A stretch of 64,000 nucleotides of DNA. It comes from Cloeon dipterum. Lineage: Eukaryota; Arthropoda; Insecta; Ephemeroptera; Baetidae. Where the stretch lies: the NCBI RefSeq assembly GCF_949628265.1, contig NC_088790.1, positions 28,586,545 to 28,650,544 on the forward strand, written 5' to 3'. A model generated the notes under the pieces. That model worked only from the letters and a program-made list of their open reading frames with translations. It was not told the origin of the DNA and did no database searches. The translations under genes were made by a program, and so were the position numbers. Shown one piece after another: positions 33,901-47,408 of the stretch. Each line of letters starts with the position of its first letter. Positions within the stretch are counted from its first letter, which is position 1.

Positions 33901-36900
33901 AAGTTCGGATAATTTTTCAATTTTAAACAGAAACGTGGAAAGGGAATTTCAATTACTGGACTTCTGGCACTTGGAAGGGCGCACCAGTGGGTCAATGGTC
34001 GTGGTGCAAAACCACGGGGCCGACTGTCCTGGATAAAAACCTCATCTGGGAGCGCGGCCAACCCGACAACAAAGGTGGAAACGAAAGCTGCATCCACTTC
34101 CGCTTCGTTTTGAACTCCACAGGCACCATCTTAACTGACAGAAACTGCGACAGTAAATTCCTTTACGCATGCAAGGTGAATTTTTAAAAATATTTAGCCA
34201 CAATTATAGAAAAAAAATCATTTCAGTCGTCACTTCTTACAACTACTGCTAAGCCGTGCATCGCCTCGTGCCCACCAATAAACACCTGCCAGCGAAATGT
34301 AAAAATACAAATTTTCCAAGCATTTTTAAACATTAAATAATAAATATAATTAAAGCCGCTGCTCTTCTCAACCAACCTAACTATATTCAGTAAATGAATA
34401 GAATAAAAATTTTCTTTTTAATTTAAATTTTCAAAGATTTCACCTCCTACGGCGAGTGGTACGATGCATGCGGCCGCACCATTTTGTTGTACACCAAAAC
34501 CAAAGTTGCTAAACTCAATGTTAAATTTGGTATTTTAATTAAATTGATCGCCGCAGTCGAACTGGACAAACGCCTGGAAGCAGTGTTGTGCCGTCGGACT
34601 CAACCTGACCTCAACGGAGTCCGCCGGGAAATTAAGTTGCTTTTCCAGGATTGTCTCTAGTACAAACTTGGTTCCATTTTTTCAAGCTTTCTGCCCTGAT
34701 TTTATAGTCAAAAACAGTGCTTTGCATAAAAACAACTTACAAAGCAGTCAAATGCCAAATTACAGTAGAATAGAAATGAATTTGAAAGGGACTTTTTAGA
34801 TTTAATTTAATTTCAATAATATTTTGATATATTTTTGTATTTTGATCTAAATATTGTATCTGCAATTTGTAGCTATTGGCTGCTTTAATGACATTTAGCT
34901 AATAATTCAGATAAAAATATGGAATTAATATTATAAAAAGGTTATTTGGCTTCCAAAATTACTTAGATGAAATTTGAATTATTTAATATGTTACTCTTGC
35001 CGTGTTTGAATTTTATAGTAGAACAAATTGTCAATCATTGAAAAAAAATATAATAAAAAATCAGGAGCAGAAGAAATCTCATCGCTGCGTTTTTATATAA
35101 AAATTGAGATTTTATTCTGTTGACGCAGAGTTCGCTCCGAAAACCTATGGCGATTTCTGGCTGGCCGGGACGGACGTGGGATGCCCGTCCAGCTTCAGAT
35201 GGTGTCCATTGAACCGTAGCTTTGTCGACCCTGAGCTCAGGTGGAAGGAGGGACACCCAAAGGACGGCCTGGACTGCGTTTATCTGGAGGCGAGGAACGG
35301 ATCGGTGCTGCTGGCCACCGCAAACTGCACCGAGCAGAAATTCTTTTTCTGCGACCTGATTAACGTGGCGTCCTCGCCAAATCGCGCCATTCAAAACGAG
35401 TGCGCCGACATTTGGGAAATTACCAGTGGTGAGATGGGGGATAAAGGGTTTTCCGATTGATTTTTTATGCTTCGATTTCGTTTTTATTAACAGAGCAAAT
35501 TGACAATCTGCTGATCTCCAGCTTTTTTAATTCGCTGAACATCACACAAAATCTCAGGGTACTTTTAGTTTTCTGATTGATCTGTTCTTATAATGACATA
35601 TTTCCTGTTTTTAACAGTGCTTCTTGAAATGCATGGGTGTCAACATTGGAATGGTATAGTAATATTAACCAAAATAAACTCGGATTTAAAAATTTTTAAA
35701 TATATAGGCGTTCTTTCATACTTTTTGGAAATGGCTAAAAATTTATTTTTTATATTTTTTAGTTCGAATTAGGAGGAGTGAATGGAATTGATTTGTTGCG
35801 GCAAATAGAACTAGCGGCTGAAGAGGATCCTGTCCAAATGCAAAATGGATTCAGCGCTTACGACACATGCAGCGGAAAAAGTATTTATTTTATTCGAATT
35901 TTTCGAAGTGGATACATTCCGTGATAAAAACATAGCTAGTAAATAGTCAAAAATAAATTAGAGCCACGTCAAAATTCCAATTCCATGGTATTATAAATAA
36001 ACTGCCTCTAATTTATCTCGTTTCTTTACAAAAGAGATTGATTTTCGATGTAAATTTTACTAAATTTTTCCCTTATTGTTCATTAAAATCACTGAAAATC
36101 AATATATTTTGGAAATTTCCAGAGTTTGACGACGAGTGTGTGACTGCTGAGGAAATTTACAAGTGCGGTCTGAAGGAGGCACCCGATCTGGTCGCAAAAA
36201 TCGTAAACAACAATAACATCAATGAATCCATGGTCAGAATTACAGCTGCTTCCTTCTCTACTTATTTATACATTTAAAATATTTTTAGCTGATTCCACCG
36301 CTCCCGTGTGTTCCGAAGCTTCGATCCTGTTGGCTCTCGAATTCGTACCCCTGCGTCGCAAACGTAACATTCCCCTCTATATTCTGCCACTCTGGTTTTG
36401 ACACCAGATAAATTTTCAGCAAACGGCAATCGATCAAATCATGAACAGCATCAACATGACAGGTGAAGAGAAACCCCAATTATTTCCCAAACGTTTTAAT
36501 ACACGATCAATTGTTTCAATTTTAAAGATGATATGGGAAAGTTTTTTAATTCGTCGGGAAAGTTATACTACATTGGAAGAGCTAAAACTACAGGAATTGT
36601 AAGTTATCAAAATAATTGTTGGTAATTCGATGCTGAATGAAAGGAAAACGTAAAGGATGTGGTTGCAGCTTTCCAACGGTGCTGTGCGCTTGGAATGAGA
36701 CTTTACGAACCACTCAATTCTCCGCTGGATTTAATGTTTGTCTTTGGAATGTCTTTGCCTGGTAATGCATAAATGATTTATTCTATGGTTTTGGAAGTGG
36801 ATCTGTAAGGTTTAAGTTCTAAAGTTCTAATCAAATACTCAAACTTTGAAATGGAAAAGGTTTTAAACTGCCTGGAGCACTCTGTTTATATTAATAAAAT

Positions 36901-37449
36901 TCCCCCTTTTTTATATCGCAAATATAGGGCCTCATAATTTGCACACAGTTGGATAAACTTGAAGGAATGGGGAATCAAAATCAAGCAAAAAGGCATCAAC
37001 ATGTTGAATTTTTCGAACTAAACTTGTTGCCATGTAAAGATCCACATTAGTTAATTTGTTATATTTGTACTTTATACACTTCCTGAAGTTTCTTTGATTT
37101 AAATTTTTCAAAATCTGATTTGAATAATGAAATCAAATAAATTAATTTCTTGTTGTTTCTAATTCAATGTAATAATTACACAGATGAGTACAGGACTTCA
37201 CGTGCTTATCTCGTAGGAGAAACGGAGAGGATCAACCAGACGCACGAAGTGTGGTGCCGCAGCCGCAATGTTTTGCAAGACGGTGTATTCTCGACTGTGG
37301 AAAGATTTCCTTGCACCGAGTCCATAATTGGCGTTTTCAGCGATATATCTTTCGTCTTGAAGTCCAGGCCGAATGAGAACATTCACAACTTGTACATCAA
37401 CCGGGCTAACATTGACGATTTTGCCTCTTTCATTTGCGAGAAAGTGTAG
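30940..37449 (+). CDS. Gene B: CTLD-OBP-CTLD family, 1098 aa, 28 exons
   Basis: Exons: 30940-31005, 31153-31201, 31260-31411, 31468-31567, 31625-32118, 32157-32204, 32773-32791, 32846-32907, 32969-33071, 33124-33401, 33469-33502, 33564-33628, 33688-33802, 33931-34175, 34227-34298, 34356-34389, 34437-34504, 34557-34659, 35129-35428, 35494-35558, 35618-35653, 35763-35880, 36123-36232, 36289-36363, 36420-36462, 36528-36598, 36656-36761, 37184-37449 (3,297 nt, one frame). Domain order is as in gene A. The OBP part has CFLKCMGVNIGM and CVTAEEIYKC; CTLD2 keeps GQPDN. Differences lie mainly in exon 5 length, in CTLD4 (exons 25-28) and in a longer intron 6 shared with gene D. Nothing breaks the frame, so this is likely a working gene; export is inferred from the leader MNFSYFSLIIILIATIG. 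Confidence 0.88.
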
Positions 37450-37568
37450 AAATATTGCGATAATGATTTGTAATGAAATTTAATTTGAACAAAATTCATA
37501 AACAATTTTAACTAGCATTTGTGTTAAATTCATGTAACAAAAAATGTGTTTCTAAATTTCGGATTACA

Positions 37569-37574
37569 AATAAA
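37569..37574 (+). terminator. Poly(A) signal of gene B (AATAAA)
   Basis: AATAAA within AAATAAAGATTGGCATAAAT, 120 bases after the stop, at the position conserved in the family. Confidence 0.65.
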
Positions 37575-38074
37575 GATTGGCATAAATTGGATTATTAATC
37601 TTGATTTATTTAATTATTAATAATAGACATTTATAAGTGCAAACCAATTTTTCTTTAACAGGAAAAAGAGTACAGTATATTTGGTTCGAATTTTCCGTTT
37701 CTCGATATTTCCCAACATAAATTAACGCAGTGAAGAAAGTGAAAAATTATGCAATAAAAATGATTTTTAATTAAATCAATACAAAAGAGCAGAATAAATT
37801 GTGAAGAGAGCTGGGACGTCAGAGGGGTGACGCTTGCGCAGAAGCGATCAGAAACTTCATGCGTAGCGCGGGCCAGAGCTATGTGGGTTTTGCTTGAACG
37901 TCACAATAAATTTTTCAATCGGAAAAATAATTAATTCCGCTTATAACGACTCTCAGAAATCAATTTTAATGTAAAAATATGTGGTTTTCATTCGGTCTTT
38001 AATTAAAAAACATATAAGTCCTATTTTACAAGGAAAGTAGCTTTGTATCATTTTAATATAAATAATGTTTTTTG

Positions 38075-38279
38075 TCAACTAAATTTTGGCTACCCTCTTA
38101 CTTTAGTTCTATGAAAATGAGAGTTTAAAATTCTAGGAATTCATTATGATTTGATTCATTTCCAAAAACACCAACGTGCGTAAGCAGGTTGAGTGTTTCG
38201 TCGAAAAAATATCGATGATGAGGATGTAAAACAGCGGTGGCTCTCAGACAGTCAGGCTTCACCATTCAACTAGGAAACA
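38075..38279 (+). promoter_or_regulatory. Upstream region of gene C
   Basis: TCAACTAAATTTTGGC at 38075 is a weakened form of the family near-palindrome; AAGCAGGTTGAGTGTTTCG then TCGAAA and CAGACAGTCAGGC follow at family positions. Confidence 0.5.
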
Positions 38280-41200
38280 ATGAATATTTCCTATTTCAGC
38301 CTCATTTTAATATTTCTAGTCTCAATTGGAATTTCTCAAGTGAGTCAAAAGGTTTTCTGGCTTGATGCAGTTTAAAGAAATTCCAATAATTATGTCGATC
38401 ATAAAATACTTTTAATTTCTTGATTTCATTTCATGATTTTTCAATAATGACTAAACTATTTTGCAGCAGAAGAATACAAATTCAAGAAAAAACATCCGCT
38501 TTATTGGAAATAATGGCAAATGAATATTCTACCTATTATTCAATTTTAAATAATTTAAAAATTTAATGTAGCAGCTGAAAAGAAACCTCGTTTCCCGATG
38601 CCACCGAGGAGAAAGTACATCATCAAATGTTGCGGGTTCAAAAGATGCATGGGGAACGCGACTCGTCAACAAAGCATAGCTTCAACAAAGACGGTTATCG
38701 CCTTTACCAATAATAATAATAAAGTAGAAGTGTTAATTGAATTTTCACATTTCTCAATCGAATCAAACTCAATAGGACGATGGTGGAATGTCCGCGTCAT
38801 TACCGAGCACAGTGATGGACGTCATAGGAAGTCCTGCTGATACTCGCGATGGCATTCCATCATCTACCAACGTCAATGGTGACGACGGTAAACAATTTGC
38901 TGGGAAATTGAAAAAAAAAATTAATATTTGATTGTGAAATCCTCAACAGCAGCTTTGAGCGGTGGGGATGCTGGAAATGGGGCAGACAGTTTCATTCCTG
39001 AAGGGACAGGGTCAACGGCTTTTCAAGAAACGACATCAATAAGCAAAACATCTCTTGTTGGACGCGCCAGTGGGGACGCGACGGCCGGATTTGACACTAA
39101 TTTATCCTCTCTGGCGAAAGACATTCCAAATTCGACTAATTATAATAATAAAGAAATGACACCACAATCTGCAACAACTACTAAAATAAACTCAGGCCTG
39201 TCTTCAACACCAGCATCATTTTCTAATAATAATGCAGGGACAGGAACAACCTCGTCGATTAAATCAAATGCTTTGACCACAGCTAATCTGATAAATCCAG
39301 CTTCAGGGATAGCTATCAGAACAGCTAGCACAGCAGTAGCATCAGGAACAACACAATCAACTAAATTAGGATCATCTACCAAGACAATCCAACCCTCTAC
39401 AACAGTTTGTTGTAACGTAGATTGAAGACACAGATTTCATAGGAAATATTTTAGACTCCATCCTGCCGTGTCACGTGTGCGGACTTCAACAATTCCCTAA
39501 CAGTAATAAAATTGAAATACATGCAATGCCTTCATTGTAATTTAAAATAAAAATGTATATTTTTTAATTATTCCTCAGCAGAGTCAGTCGTCTCAACGTA
39601 AGTTCCAACAAATGAATCAATGCCCCACAAATCTATACAAAAAATATTATTTCAGCTGCAGGATCTGTGCAAACAGCAGCTACGTGCAGCCGGCAGTATT
39701 TTGTTTCAACTTCTTCCGTGAATATATTAAAAACTAGAAAGCAAGAATAAAAAAATTAATAATAAATTTTCCAAAAGGTGGCAAGAAACACGGCGACGTT
39801 GGGATGCAAGGCTTTGAGCATGACTCTCTTGACAACCACTTCTCTCGAGGAAATAAACTGTTTGGCCAACAGCTTTAAAGGTTTATTTTTTAATAAATGC
39901 TTTTAAAACAAAAGAAATGAATTCAATTGTTTTAGGCACATTTTGGACTGGTGGCTCTAGCGAGGGAATCAATTGCAAGGGCGAAAAACAATACGCGTGG
40001 TGTTCAACTGGTCACTTGATGTCTCCATCTCTGCTCTCAATGGCTAAATTTTGGCTCTCAACCAACGCCATGGCTGTTAATACCGTGGAAAAATGTCTGG
40101 CCCTCACAATCTTGGACAGCACAAACAAAGGGATGGTGCACAAGAAATGCGACGATGTGTTGCCTTTCGTTTGTCAGTTCTCGACCGACTGCCCACAGCA
40201 GTGCGACAGAAATGTAAGTTCAAGACTATTTTTTATTAATTATTTTAACTACTCTTATTCTTTTTAAAACACTTTAATTTGAAGCCTTCATTGTTTGATT
40301 CAACTGGAAACTTGAAAAGTAAAGAAAAAACAATTCTCAATGACGGTTAATTTAAATTAAAATTCTATTTTTAAGATAAAAATTCTTATGGAGTTTGGAT
40401 GGACATAGGGAGTACCACGTATCTTCTGGGAAACAAGCCGGTTCTAAAAATATATTATTTTCAAAAATTGATATTTTAAAAAAAATTGCTGGCAGATGTC
40501 TTGGTTGAACAGCTGGACGCAGTGCTGCGCTTTGGGAATGGAAATGCTGAACATTGAAAACGCGGCTGAGCAGAGAGGCCTGTCCAGTTTGACCGACGGC
40601 TATAATAAAAGTGAATTCATCAAATCTCATAAGAATTAAAGCTTTGCAATTTAAAAAAAAAGAACAATATAGCATTAAATAAGTGAACAAATTAATTTTT
40701 AATTTTAAACAGAAACGTGGAAAGCGAATTTCAATTACTGGACTTCTGGTACGTGGAAGGGCGCACCAGCGGGCCAATGGTCGTGGTGCAAAACCACGGG
40801 GCCGACTGTCCTGGATAAAAACCTCATCTGGGAGCGCGGCCAACCCGACAATAAAGGTGGAAACGAAGGCTGCGCCCACTTCCGCTTCGATTTAAACTCC
40901 TCCAACGCACTCTTAACTGACAGAAACTGCGACAGTAAATTCGTATTCGCTTGCAAGGTGAAACAGATAATAAATATAAAGCCATACTTGAGAAAAAAAA
41001 ATCATTCCAGACGTCACTTCTTACAACTACTGCTAAGCCGTGCATCGCATCGTGCCCACCGATAAACACCTGCCAGCGAAATGTAAAAATTTAAAATTTT
41101 CAAAGCACTTTTAAATATTAAATAAAATTTAAGCCTTTTCTTTTCTCAATTACACATGCTCTATATGGTAATGAACGGGTCAAAATTTTACACATAATTT

Positions 41201-44200
41201 TATAATTTAAATTTTCAAAGACTTCAACTCCTATGGCGAGTGGTACGATGCGTGCGGCCGCACCGTTTTGATGTACACCAAAACCAAAGTTGCTAATGAA
41301 TTTTATTATTATTATTTTTTAATTAAACTGATCACCGCAGTCGGACTGGACAAACGCTTGGAAGCAGTGCTGTGACATCGGTCTGAACCTGACCTCGATG
41401 GAGTCGGCCGGGAAATTGAGTTGCTTTTCTAGGATTGTCTCCAGTAAAAACGTTTTCTTATTCAAGCTTTTGGGCTCCTTTCTGCCCTGATTTTAATGCT
41501 AATAATGCTCCACAAAAAAAAACTTTAAAATTAATAAGAATGTGTTAAATTTTATTGTAAAATGATAAAAATATATTTTTTTATTATATTTCCATCAGGA
41601 AAAAATATCTTAAATATATAACATATATTTAATTTTTTTAGGGTAAATTTTATTAATCTAACATTTATTTGTTTTAGTTGAATTTTACTAGATGTATCCA
41701 AATTTTTTCGAGCTATTGGCTAGTTTATTGTTGTACTCTTAAACTAATATTTAATATAAAAATGAGTATGAATATAGCATTATTAAAATGTTTGGGATGC
41801 CAATTTTATAGAGATATATGTATAAATAATTATTATTTTTCTTTTTCATTGGATCTGATTTTACTGTGGGTACTTGAAGCCAATCATTTTAAAAAGAAAT
41901 TCTATAATAAAAAACAGGTTCAAATCTCATCGCACCGTTGTTTCATAATTATCTATTGACGCAGAGTTCGCTCCAAAAACCTACGGCGATTTCTGGCTGG
42001 CCGGGACGGACGTGGGGTGTCCGTCAACCTTCAGGTGGTGTCCACTGTACCGTAACTTCATCAACCCTGAGCTCAAGTGGAAGGTAGGGCACCCCAAGGA
42101 GGGCCTGGACTGCGTTTATCTCGAGGCGAGGAGCGGATCGGTGCTGCTGGCCACCGCAAACTGCACCGAACAGAAGTTGTTTTTCTGCGACCTGATTAAC
42201 GTGGCGGCCTCGCCAAATCGCGCCATTCAAAACGAGTGCGCCGACATTTGGGAAATTACCAGTGGTAAGATGGGGGATAAAGGGTTTTCCGATTGATTTT
42301 TTATGCTTCGATTTCGTTTTTATTAACAGAGCAAATTGACAATCTGCTGATCTCCAGCTTTTTTAATTCGCTGAACATCACACAAAATCTCAGGGTATAC
42401 TTTTAGTTTTCTGATTGATCTGTTCTTATAATGACATATTTCCTGTTTTTAACAGTGCTTCTTGAAATGCATGGGTATCAACATTGGAATGGTATAGTAA
42501 TATTAACCAAAATAAACTCGAATTTTAAAAATTTTAAATATAGGCATTCTTACATATTTTTGGAAATGGTTAAAAATTTATTTTTTATATTTTTTAGTTC
42601 GAATTAGGAGGAGTGAATGGAATTGATTTGTTGCGGCAAATAGAACTAGCGGCTGAAGAGGATCCTGTCCAAATGCAAAATGGATTCAGCGCTTACGACA
42701 CATGCAGCGGAAAAAGTATTATTTTAGTCGAATTTTTCGAAGTGGATATATTCCGTGATAAAAACATAGCTATTAAATAGTCAAAAATAAATTAGAGCCA
42801 GGTCAAATTCCAATTCCATGGTATACTAAATAAACTGCCTCTAATTTATCTCGTTTCTTTACAAAAGAGATTGATTTTCGATGTAAATTTTGCTAAATTT
42901 TCCCCTTATAGTTAATTAAAATCAGAGAAAATCAATATTTTTTTGGAAATTTCCAGAGTTCGACGACGAGTGCGTGACTGCTGAGGAAATTTACAAGTGC
43001 GGTCTGAAGGAGGCACCCGATCTGGTCGCAAAAATCGTAAACAACAATAACATCAATGAACCTATGGTCAGAATTACAACAAAACTGTTTCTTTATCTTC
43101 TTAATTAATTAAAGTACTTTTAGCTGGCTCCACCGCTCCCGTGCGTTCCGAAGCCTCGATCCTGTTGGCTTTCGAAAATGTATCCCTGCATCGCAAATGT
43201 AATGTTTCTTACACTGGTTTAACACCAAGATTTGACGCTAGATTAATAATTTTCAGCAAACTGCAATCGATGCATTCAACAGCAACAACGGGGAAGGTAA
43301 AGAGAAAAATAAATTTTAATTTCTACTGTTCACCTTTTATATTAACCCGATCAATTGTTTCAACTCTAAAGATGAGATGGGAAAAGTGTTTGTACATTCG
43401 TCGGGAAAGTCTTTCTACATCGGAAGAGTTAAAACTACCGGGATTGTGAGTGAATTAAAGTAAATGTTGCAAACTTTGTACTGAACGAAGGGAAAACGAA
43501 AAGGACGTGGTTGCAGTTTTCCAACATTGCTGCGCGCTTGGAATGAGTCTCTTCGAACCAGTAACTCTGATGGATTTTGTGACAGCTTACGGAGCTTCAA
43601 ATAGTAATCCATTTTGATATTTATAATTGTTTTAATAAATGAACTTTGAAAGTTAAGTTTAATTTTAAATAAAATTTTGCATAGACTTAAACATTGAAAA
43701 GGTTTAAAATAAATGCACAGGACCACAGGAGCGATGTTTTAAAATTCTCCATATTTTTATTTCGCAAAAAGGGCCTCATTTCTTGCACAACGTTGGATAA
43801 ATCACAAGGAAAGGAATTTAAATTTTAAAAAAATCAGTGAGACGTTCAATTTTTGGGTAAATTCAAAAAATAATCTAAAATTTAATTGTTTGTCGATCCT
43901 CGTTTGACTGAAAAATTTCCACACAGAGAATTTCGTGATCATTTGTCAGTGCCGAAATATTCAAACTGTGCAGGTGTCAATTTTTGCCCAGTAGAAATCC
44001 ACTTTATTTATTTTTTAATTTAATTTTGATTTGTATACTTCCTGGAGATTATTTGATTTGAATAACGACATCGACAAAATTAATAATCCTGAAACTCTAA
44101 TAATTTAATCGTTTGACTTGTTTCTAATTCAATTCCGTAATTAGGTTTGGACTACCAGACTGCAAGTACCTATCTCATGGGAGAAACGGAGTCGGTCAAC

Positions 44201-44422
44201 CAGACGCACGAGGTGTGGTGTCGCAGCCGCAATGCTTTGCCAGACGCACTCTACGCGATCACTCTAAACGAACCCAGATTTCCCTGCACCGAGTCGATAA
44301 TTGGCGCCACGACCAAATTTTCATACACCGTTGTATCTAGATTGAACGAGAACATTCACAACTTGTACATCAACCGGGCTAATATTAACGATTTTGCCTC
44401 TTTCGTTTGCGTGAAAGTGTAG
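38280..44422 (+). CDS. Gene C: CTLD-OBP-CTLD family, 1093 aa, 28 exons
   Basis: Exons: 38280-38339, 38467-38515, 38572-38723, 38776-38887, 38950-39416, 39455-39502, 39579-39597, 39656-39717, 39778-39880, 39936-40213, 40285-40318, 40376-40440, 40496-40610, 40713-40957, 41011-41082, 41134-41167, 41221-41288, 41341-41443, 41965-42264, 42330-42394, 42456-42491, 42598-42715, 42957-43066, 43124-43198, 43257-43296, 43372-43445, 43504-43603, 44145-44422 (3,282 nt, one frame). Intron 2 has a GC donor (G|GCAAAT) where gene A has GTAAAT. Exon 1 is 6 nt shorter and exon 4 is 12 nt longer than in the others. CTLD2 keeps GQPDN but its following segment is divergent (N-E-G-C-A-H). OBP cysteines are all present (CFLKCMGINIGM, CVTAEEIYKC). 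It is closest to gene A over exons 5-19 (coding and introns) but closer to B and D in introns 20-23. Confidence 0.87.
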
Positions 44423-44535
44423 AAAAATTGGAATATTGCGATTTGTGATCATTTTAATTCGAACTAAAATTCATGTCATAAAATTACAAGCATTTGTGAT
44501 AAATATGATAACAGTTTTCTATAATTGGGATTACA

Positions 44536-44541
44536 ATTAAA
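44536..44541 (+). terminator. Poly(A) signal of gene C (ATTAAA)
   Basis: ATTAAA in ACAATTAAAGATTGGCATAA, at the conserved position after the stop. Confidence 0.6.
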
Positions 44542-45606
44542 GATTGGCATAAACTGAATAAATGAATCGTTTTATTTTTAAGTATTTTAGACATTTATTA
44601 TTACTAAAGAATTTTCGAAATATTATTTCTTTCAACTGGAAAAAGAGTTGGAATTTCAGTTTCTGCATGTTTCTCAACTCTTACAACGTGAAAAGGACTG
44701 CAAAAATGCGGCAAATTTGATTTTTAATAAATCTAAAACATAAAAATAAGATTAGAAAAAATAAAATCCTATTTTCTGATTTCCAGATTGTGATTTAGCT
44801 CATAAAATTGTTAACTATGATGCCAAATTTTTTAATTTCTATTTTAAAATGATTTTTAAACCTCTTTCAGAAACAGTTTTTTACCTAGATCAACTCTAAA
44901 GAAGCTTAAGCTGCTAAAAATTTTAAAGAAACGATTTGAATGGAACATTTAAATATGGCATACTTTGAGCGTTTTCAATTTTATAAAAGTAAGGGCTGAA
45001 TTTTTAAAATTTCTCTAAAAGATAAATAATTGTTTCCTTGATCAACCAAAAGCAAGAATTAAATGCTATCTTCTTCATCCAGCAGATATACAATAATTCT
45101 AAGTTGACATTGTCGGTAAGCAAAGCTAATTTTTTCCTAGAAAAGAATGAGTGTCAGCGGCAATCCAGTTGTTTTTTGTTTTCAGGTCCGATTGTGCGCG
45201 CTACAGCGGTATTGTGGCGGCGAGCAAATCGAGGCCGCACGTGCTATGCTAGCTCAGTGTAAAAATTGGAGGATCAGCGGAGATCGCGCGTTAATTCAGG
45301 CATTGTTATACGACTTTAAAAACAATTTATTGTCAACAGCTGTAAATGCAAATTGGGGAACTTGAAAATGACGAAAAACACGTAACGGGGTTGAAAAGCA
45401 GACATTTTTAATGCGTAAAATGAGTATTTTAGGCTTGCAGCGGTGTTGGGAGGAGAGAGAAAGCATAAATAGGGGTGCTCGAAGGATTTTGAGGTTTAGA
45501 TTCGAGAAAGCCGGGCGTAGGGTGCAAGTGCGGCGCAAAAGACGGACTTTAACGTTGTGTTAAGACATTATACCCGATCTGTACGTGGGGTTGATTCGGG
45601 GTTTTG

Positions 45607-45814
45607 CCAACTAAATTTTGGTTCGCTGCATGATTTTCTTTTTCTTTTAGTTTTATGAGGATTAAATTTTAAAAGTTTTAGGAATGGAAAATTTCATTTC
45701 CTAAAAACACTAACGCGCAAAAACAGGATGCGTTTCGTCGAAAAATAATGGGAATTGAGGATAGCAAAGCAGCGGTGGCTCACAGTGCGCTTCAGGATTC
45801 AGCTTGGATCAATC
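45607..45814 (+). promoter_or_regulatory. Upstream region of gene D
   Basis: CCAACTAAATTTTGGTT at 45607-45623, then AAACAGGATGCGTTTCGTCG-AAA, at the same distances from the ATG as in A-C. Confidence 0.55.
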
Positions 45815-47082
45815 ATGAAGTTTGCTTATTTCAACCTGATTTTGATATTTATCGCCACAATTGGAGAAGTAATTCCTGAAGTGAGTCAAAAAGTTTTCTG
45901 GCGTGTTGCTGTGTAAATTAACTCCATGCTGTCTTAATTTTGTTAGTCGCATACTTATATTTATTATATTTATTTCAACTCTAATTTTTAAATAATGATC
46001 AAAACTATTTTCCAGCAGAAAAAATTAAATTTGAGAAAAATCATCAGTTTGATTGCAAATAATGGTGATTTAATTACTTATACCTATTCAATTTTAGTAT
46101 AATTTTACATTATTTGATGTAGCTGCTCAGAAGAAATCTCGTTCTCCGATTCCAACGAGGAGAAAGTACATCATTTATTAAGTGTTGCGGGTTCAAAAGA
46201 TGCATGGGGAACGCGACTCGTCATCAAAGCATAATAACTTCGACTAAATCGATCGCCTTTACCAACAATAATAATGTAGCAGTTTTTCTGGAATTTATAC
46301 CATTATATGTCAATCGAATCAAACTCGATAGCTTGATGACGTGTCTGCTTCATTACCGGACACAGTGGTGGACCCCACAGGAAGTTCTGCCGAGAGTCAG
46401 GATGGCTACCCATCATCTACCAACGCGAACGGTGAAAAATTGATGTGAAATTGAAAATTTTAATATTTGAACGTGAAAACCTCAACAGCAGCTTTGGGCG
46501 GTGGGGGTTTGGGAAATGGAGCGGACAGCTTCATTCCTGAAGGGACAGGGTCGACGGCTTTTCAAGTAAGCGGTTCAGCAATGCCATCAACAAGCAAAAC
46601 ATCTCTTGTCGGACGCGCCAGTGGGGACACGTCGGCCGGATTGGATACTAATTTATCCTCTCTGGCGAAAGACATGCCGAATTCGACTAATTATAATAAC
46701 AAAGAAATGACACCACAATCTGCAACAACTACTGCAATAAATTCTGGCCAGTCTTCACCACCAGCATCATTTTCTAATAATAATGCAGGGGCAGGAATAA
46801 CCACGTCGATGAAATCGATCAACAATGCAGTGACCACAGGCAATCCGATAAATCCAGCTTCAGGGATAACTAGCACAAGTGTGGCACCAGGAACATCGCA
46901 ATCAACAAAACCAACAACATCTACCACGACAGCTCCAGCCTCTACAACAGTTTGTTTTATCGTAGATTGAAGTCATGGATATCTAAATTAAATATTTTAG
47001 ACTCCGTCCTGTCATGAAAAGTGTGCGGATTTCAATAATTATCTATCGGTAAGAAATTTTAACCATCAGAAAAAAAATAAAT

Positions 47083-47408
47083 TAAAGCTTGTCTTTGACG
47101 AAGTTTCTGAGCACACCAATCGATTCTTAAGGGTTGATTCAGGTAAAGTGGAAATTTTTTCTGACCAGAAAGTGCATGCGTCAGAGCTGGCACACGCCAA
47201 CCACCAGTTGCTAGCGGCTGACGTGACGCCTCTCCTCGGCCACACCAGCTCAGACGCATGCGCAGTTCTCGCATAGAGGTTCATATTGTTTTGGCGGGAA
47301 AAATTTTACTAATGTTACGCACGTCGCGCTCGATATTTCTTTACCTAATTCGACCTCAAAAATCGATTGGTTTGCTCAGACACTTCGTCAAAGACGGTCT
47401 TTAACAGC
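47083..47408. mobile_element. Inverted-repeat element in gene D intron 6
   Basis: Ends GTCTTTGACGAAGTTTCTGA...CACCAATCGATT and the complement AATCGATTGGTTTGCTCAGA...CTTCGTCAAAGAC form ~37-bp terminal inverted repeats around a GC-richer core with GCGCATGCG. Related core sequence occurs upstream of gene B (about 30265-30560). Confidence 0.65.

Larger units (their letters stand above)
37450..38279. other. Spacer between genes B and C
   Basis: Gene B 3' UTR with AATAAA at 37569-37574; a degraded GC-richer patch at 37815-37910 related to the repeat upstream of gene B; gene C upstream region from 38075. No gene seen. Confidence 0.5.
44423..45814. other. Spacer between genes C and D, with gene D upstream region
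   Basis: Gene C 3' UTR with ATTAAA at 44536-44541. A stretch near 44875-44965 (TTTTACCTAGATCAACTC and following) recurs after gene D near 53990-54070, so it belongs to the duplicated gene block. No ORF in 45038-45538 has the look of a gene. The family promoter motifs start at 45607. Confidence 0.5.

Noticed and set aside
43415-43726. 103-codon frame on the - strand over gene C exons 26-27
   Set aside because: Antisense shadow; not conserved in A, B or D.
45038-45538. Short overlapping frames between genes C and D
   Set aside because: No homology, splice logic or counterpart in the other intergenic spacers.
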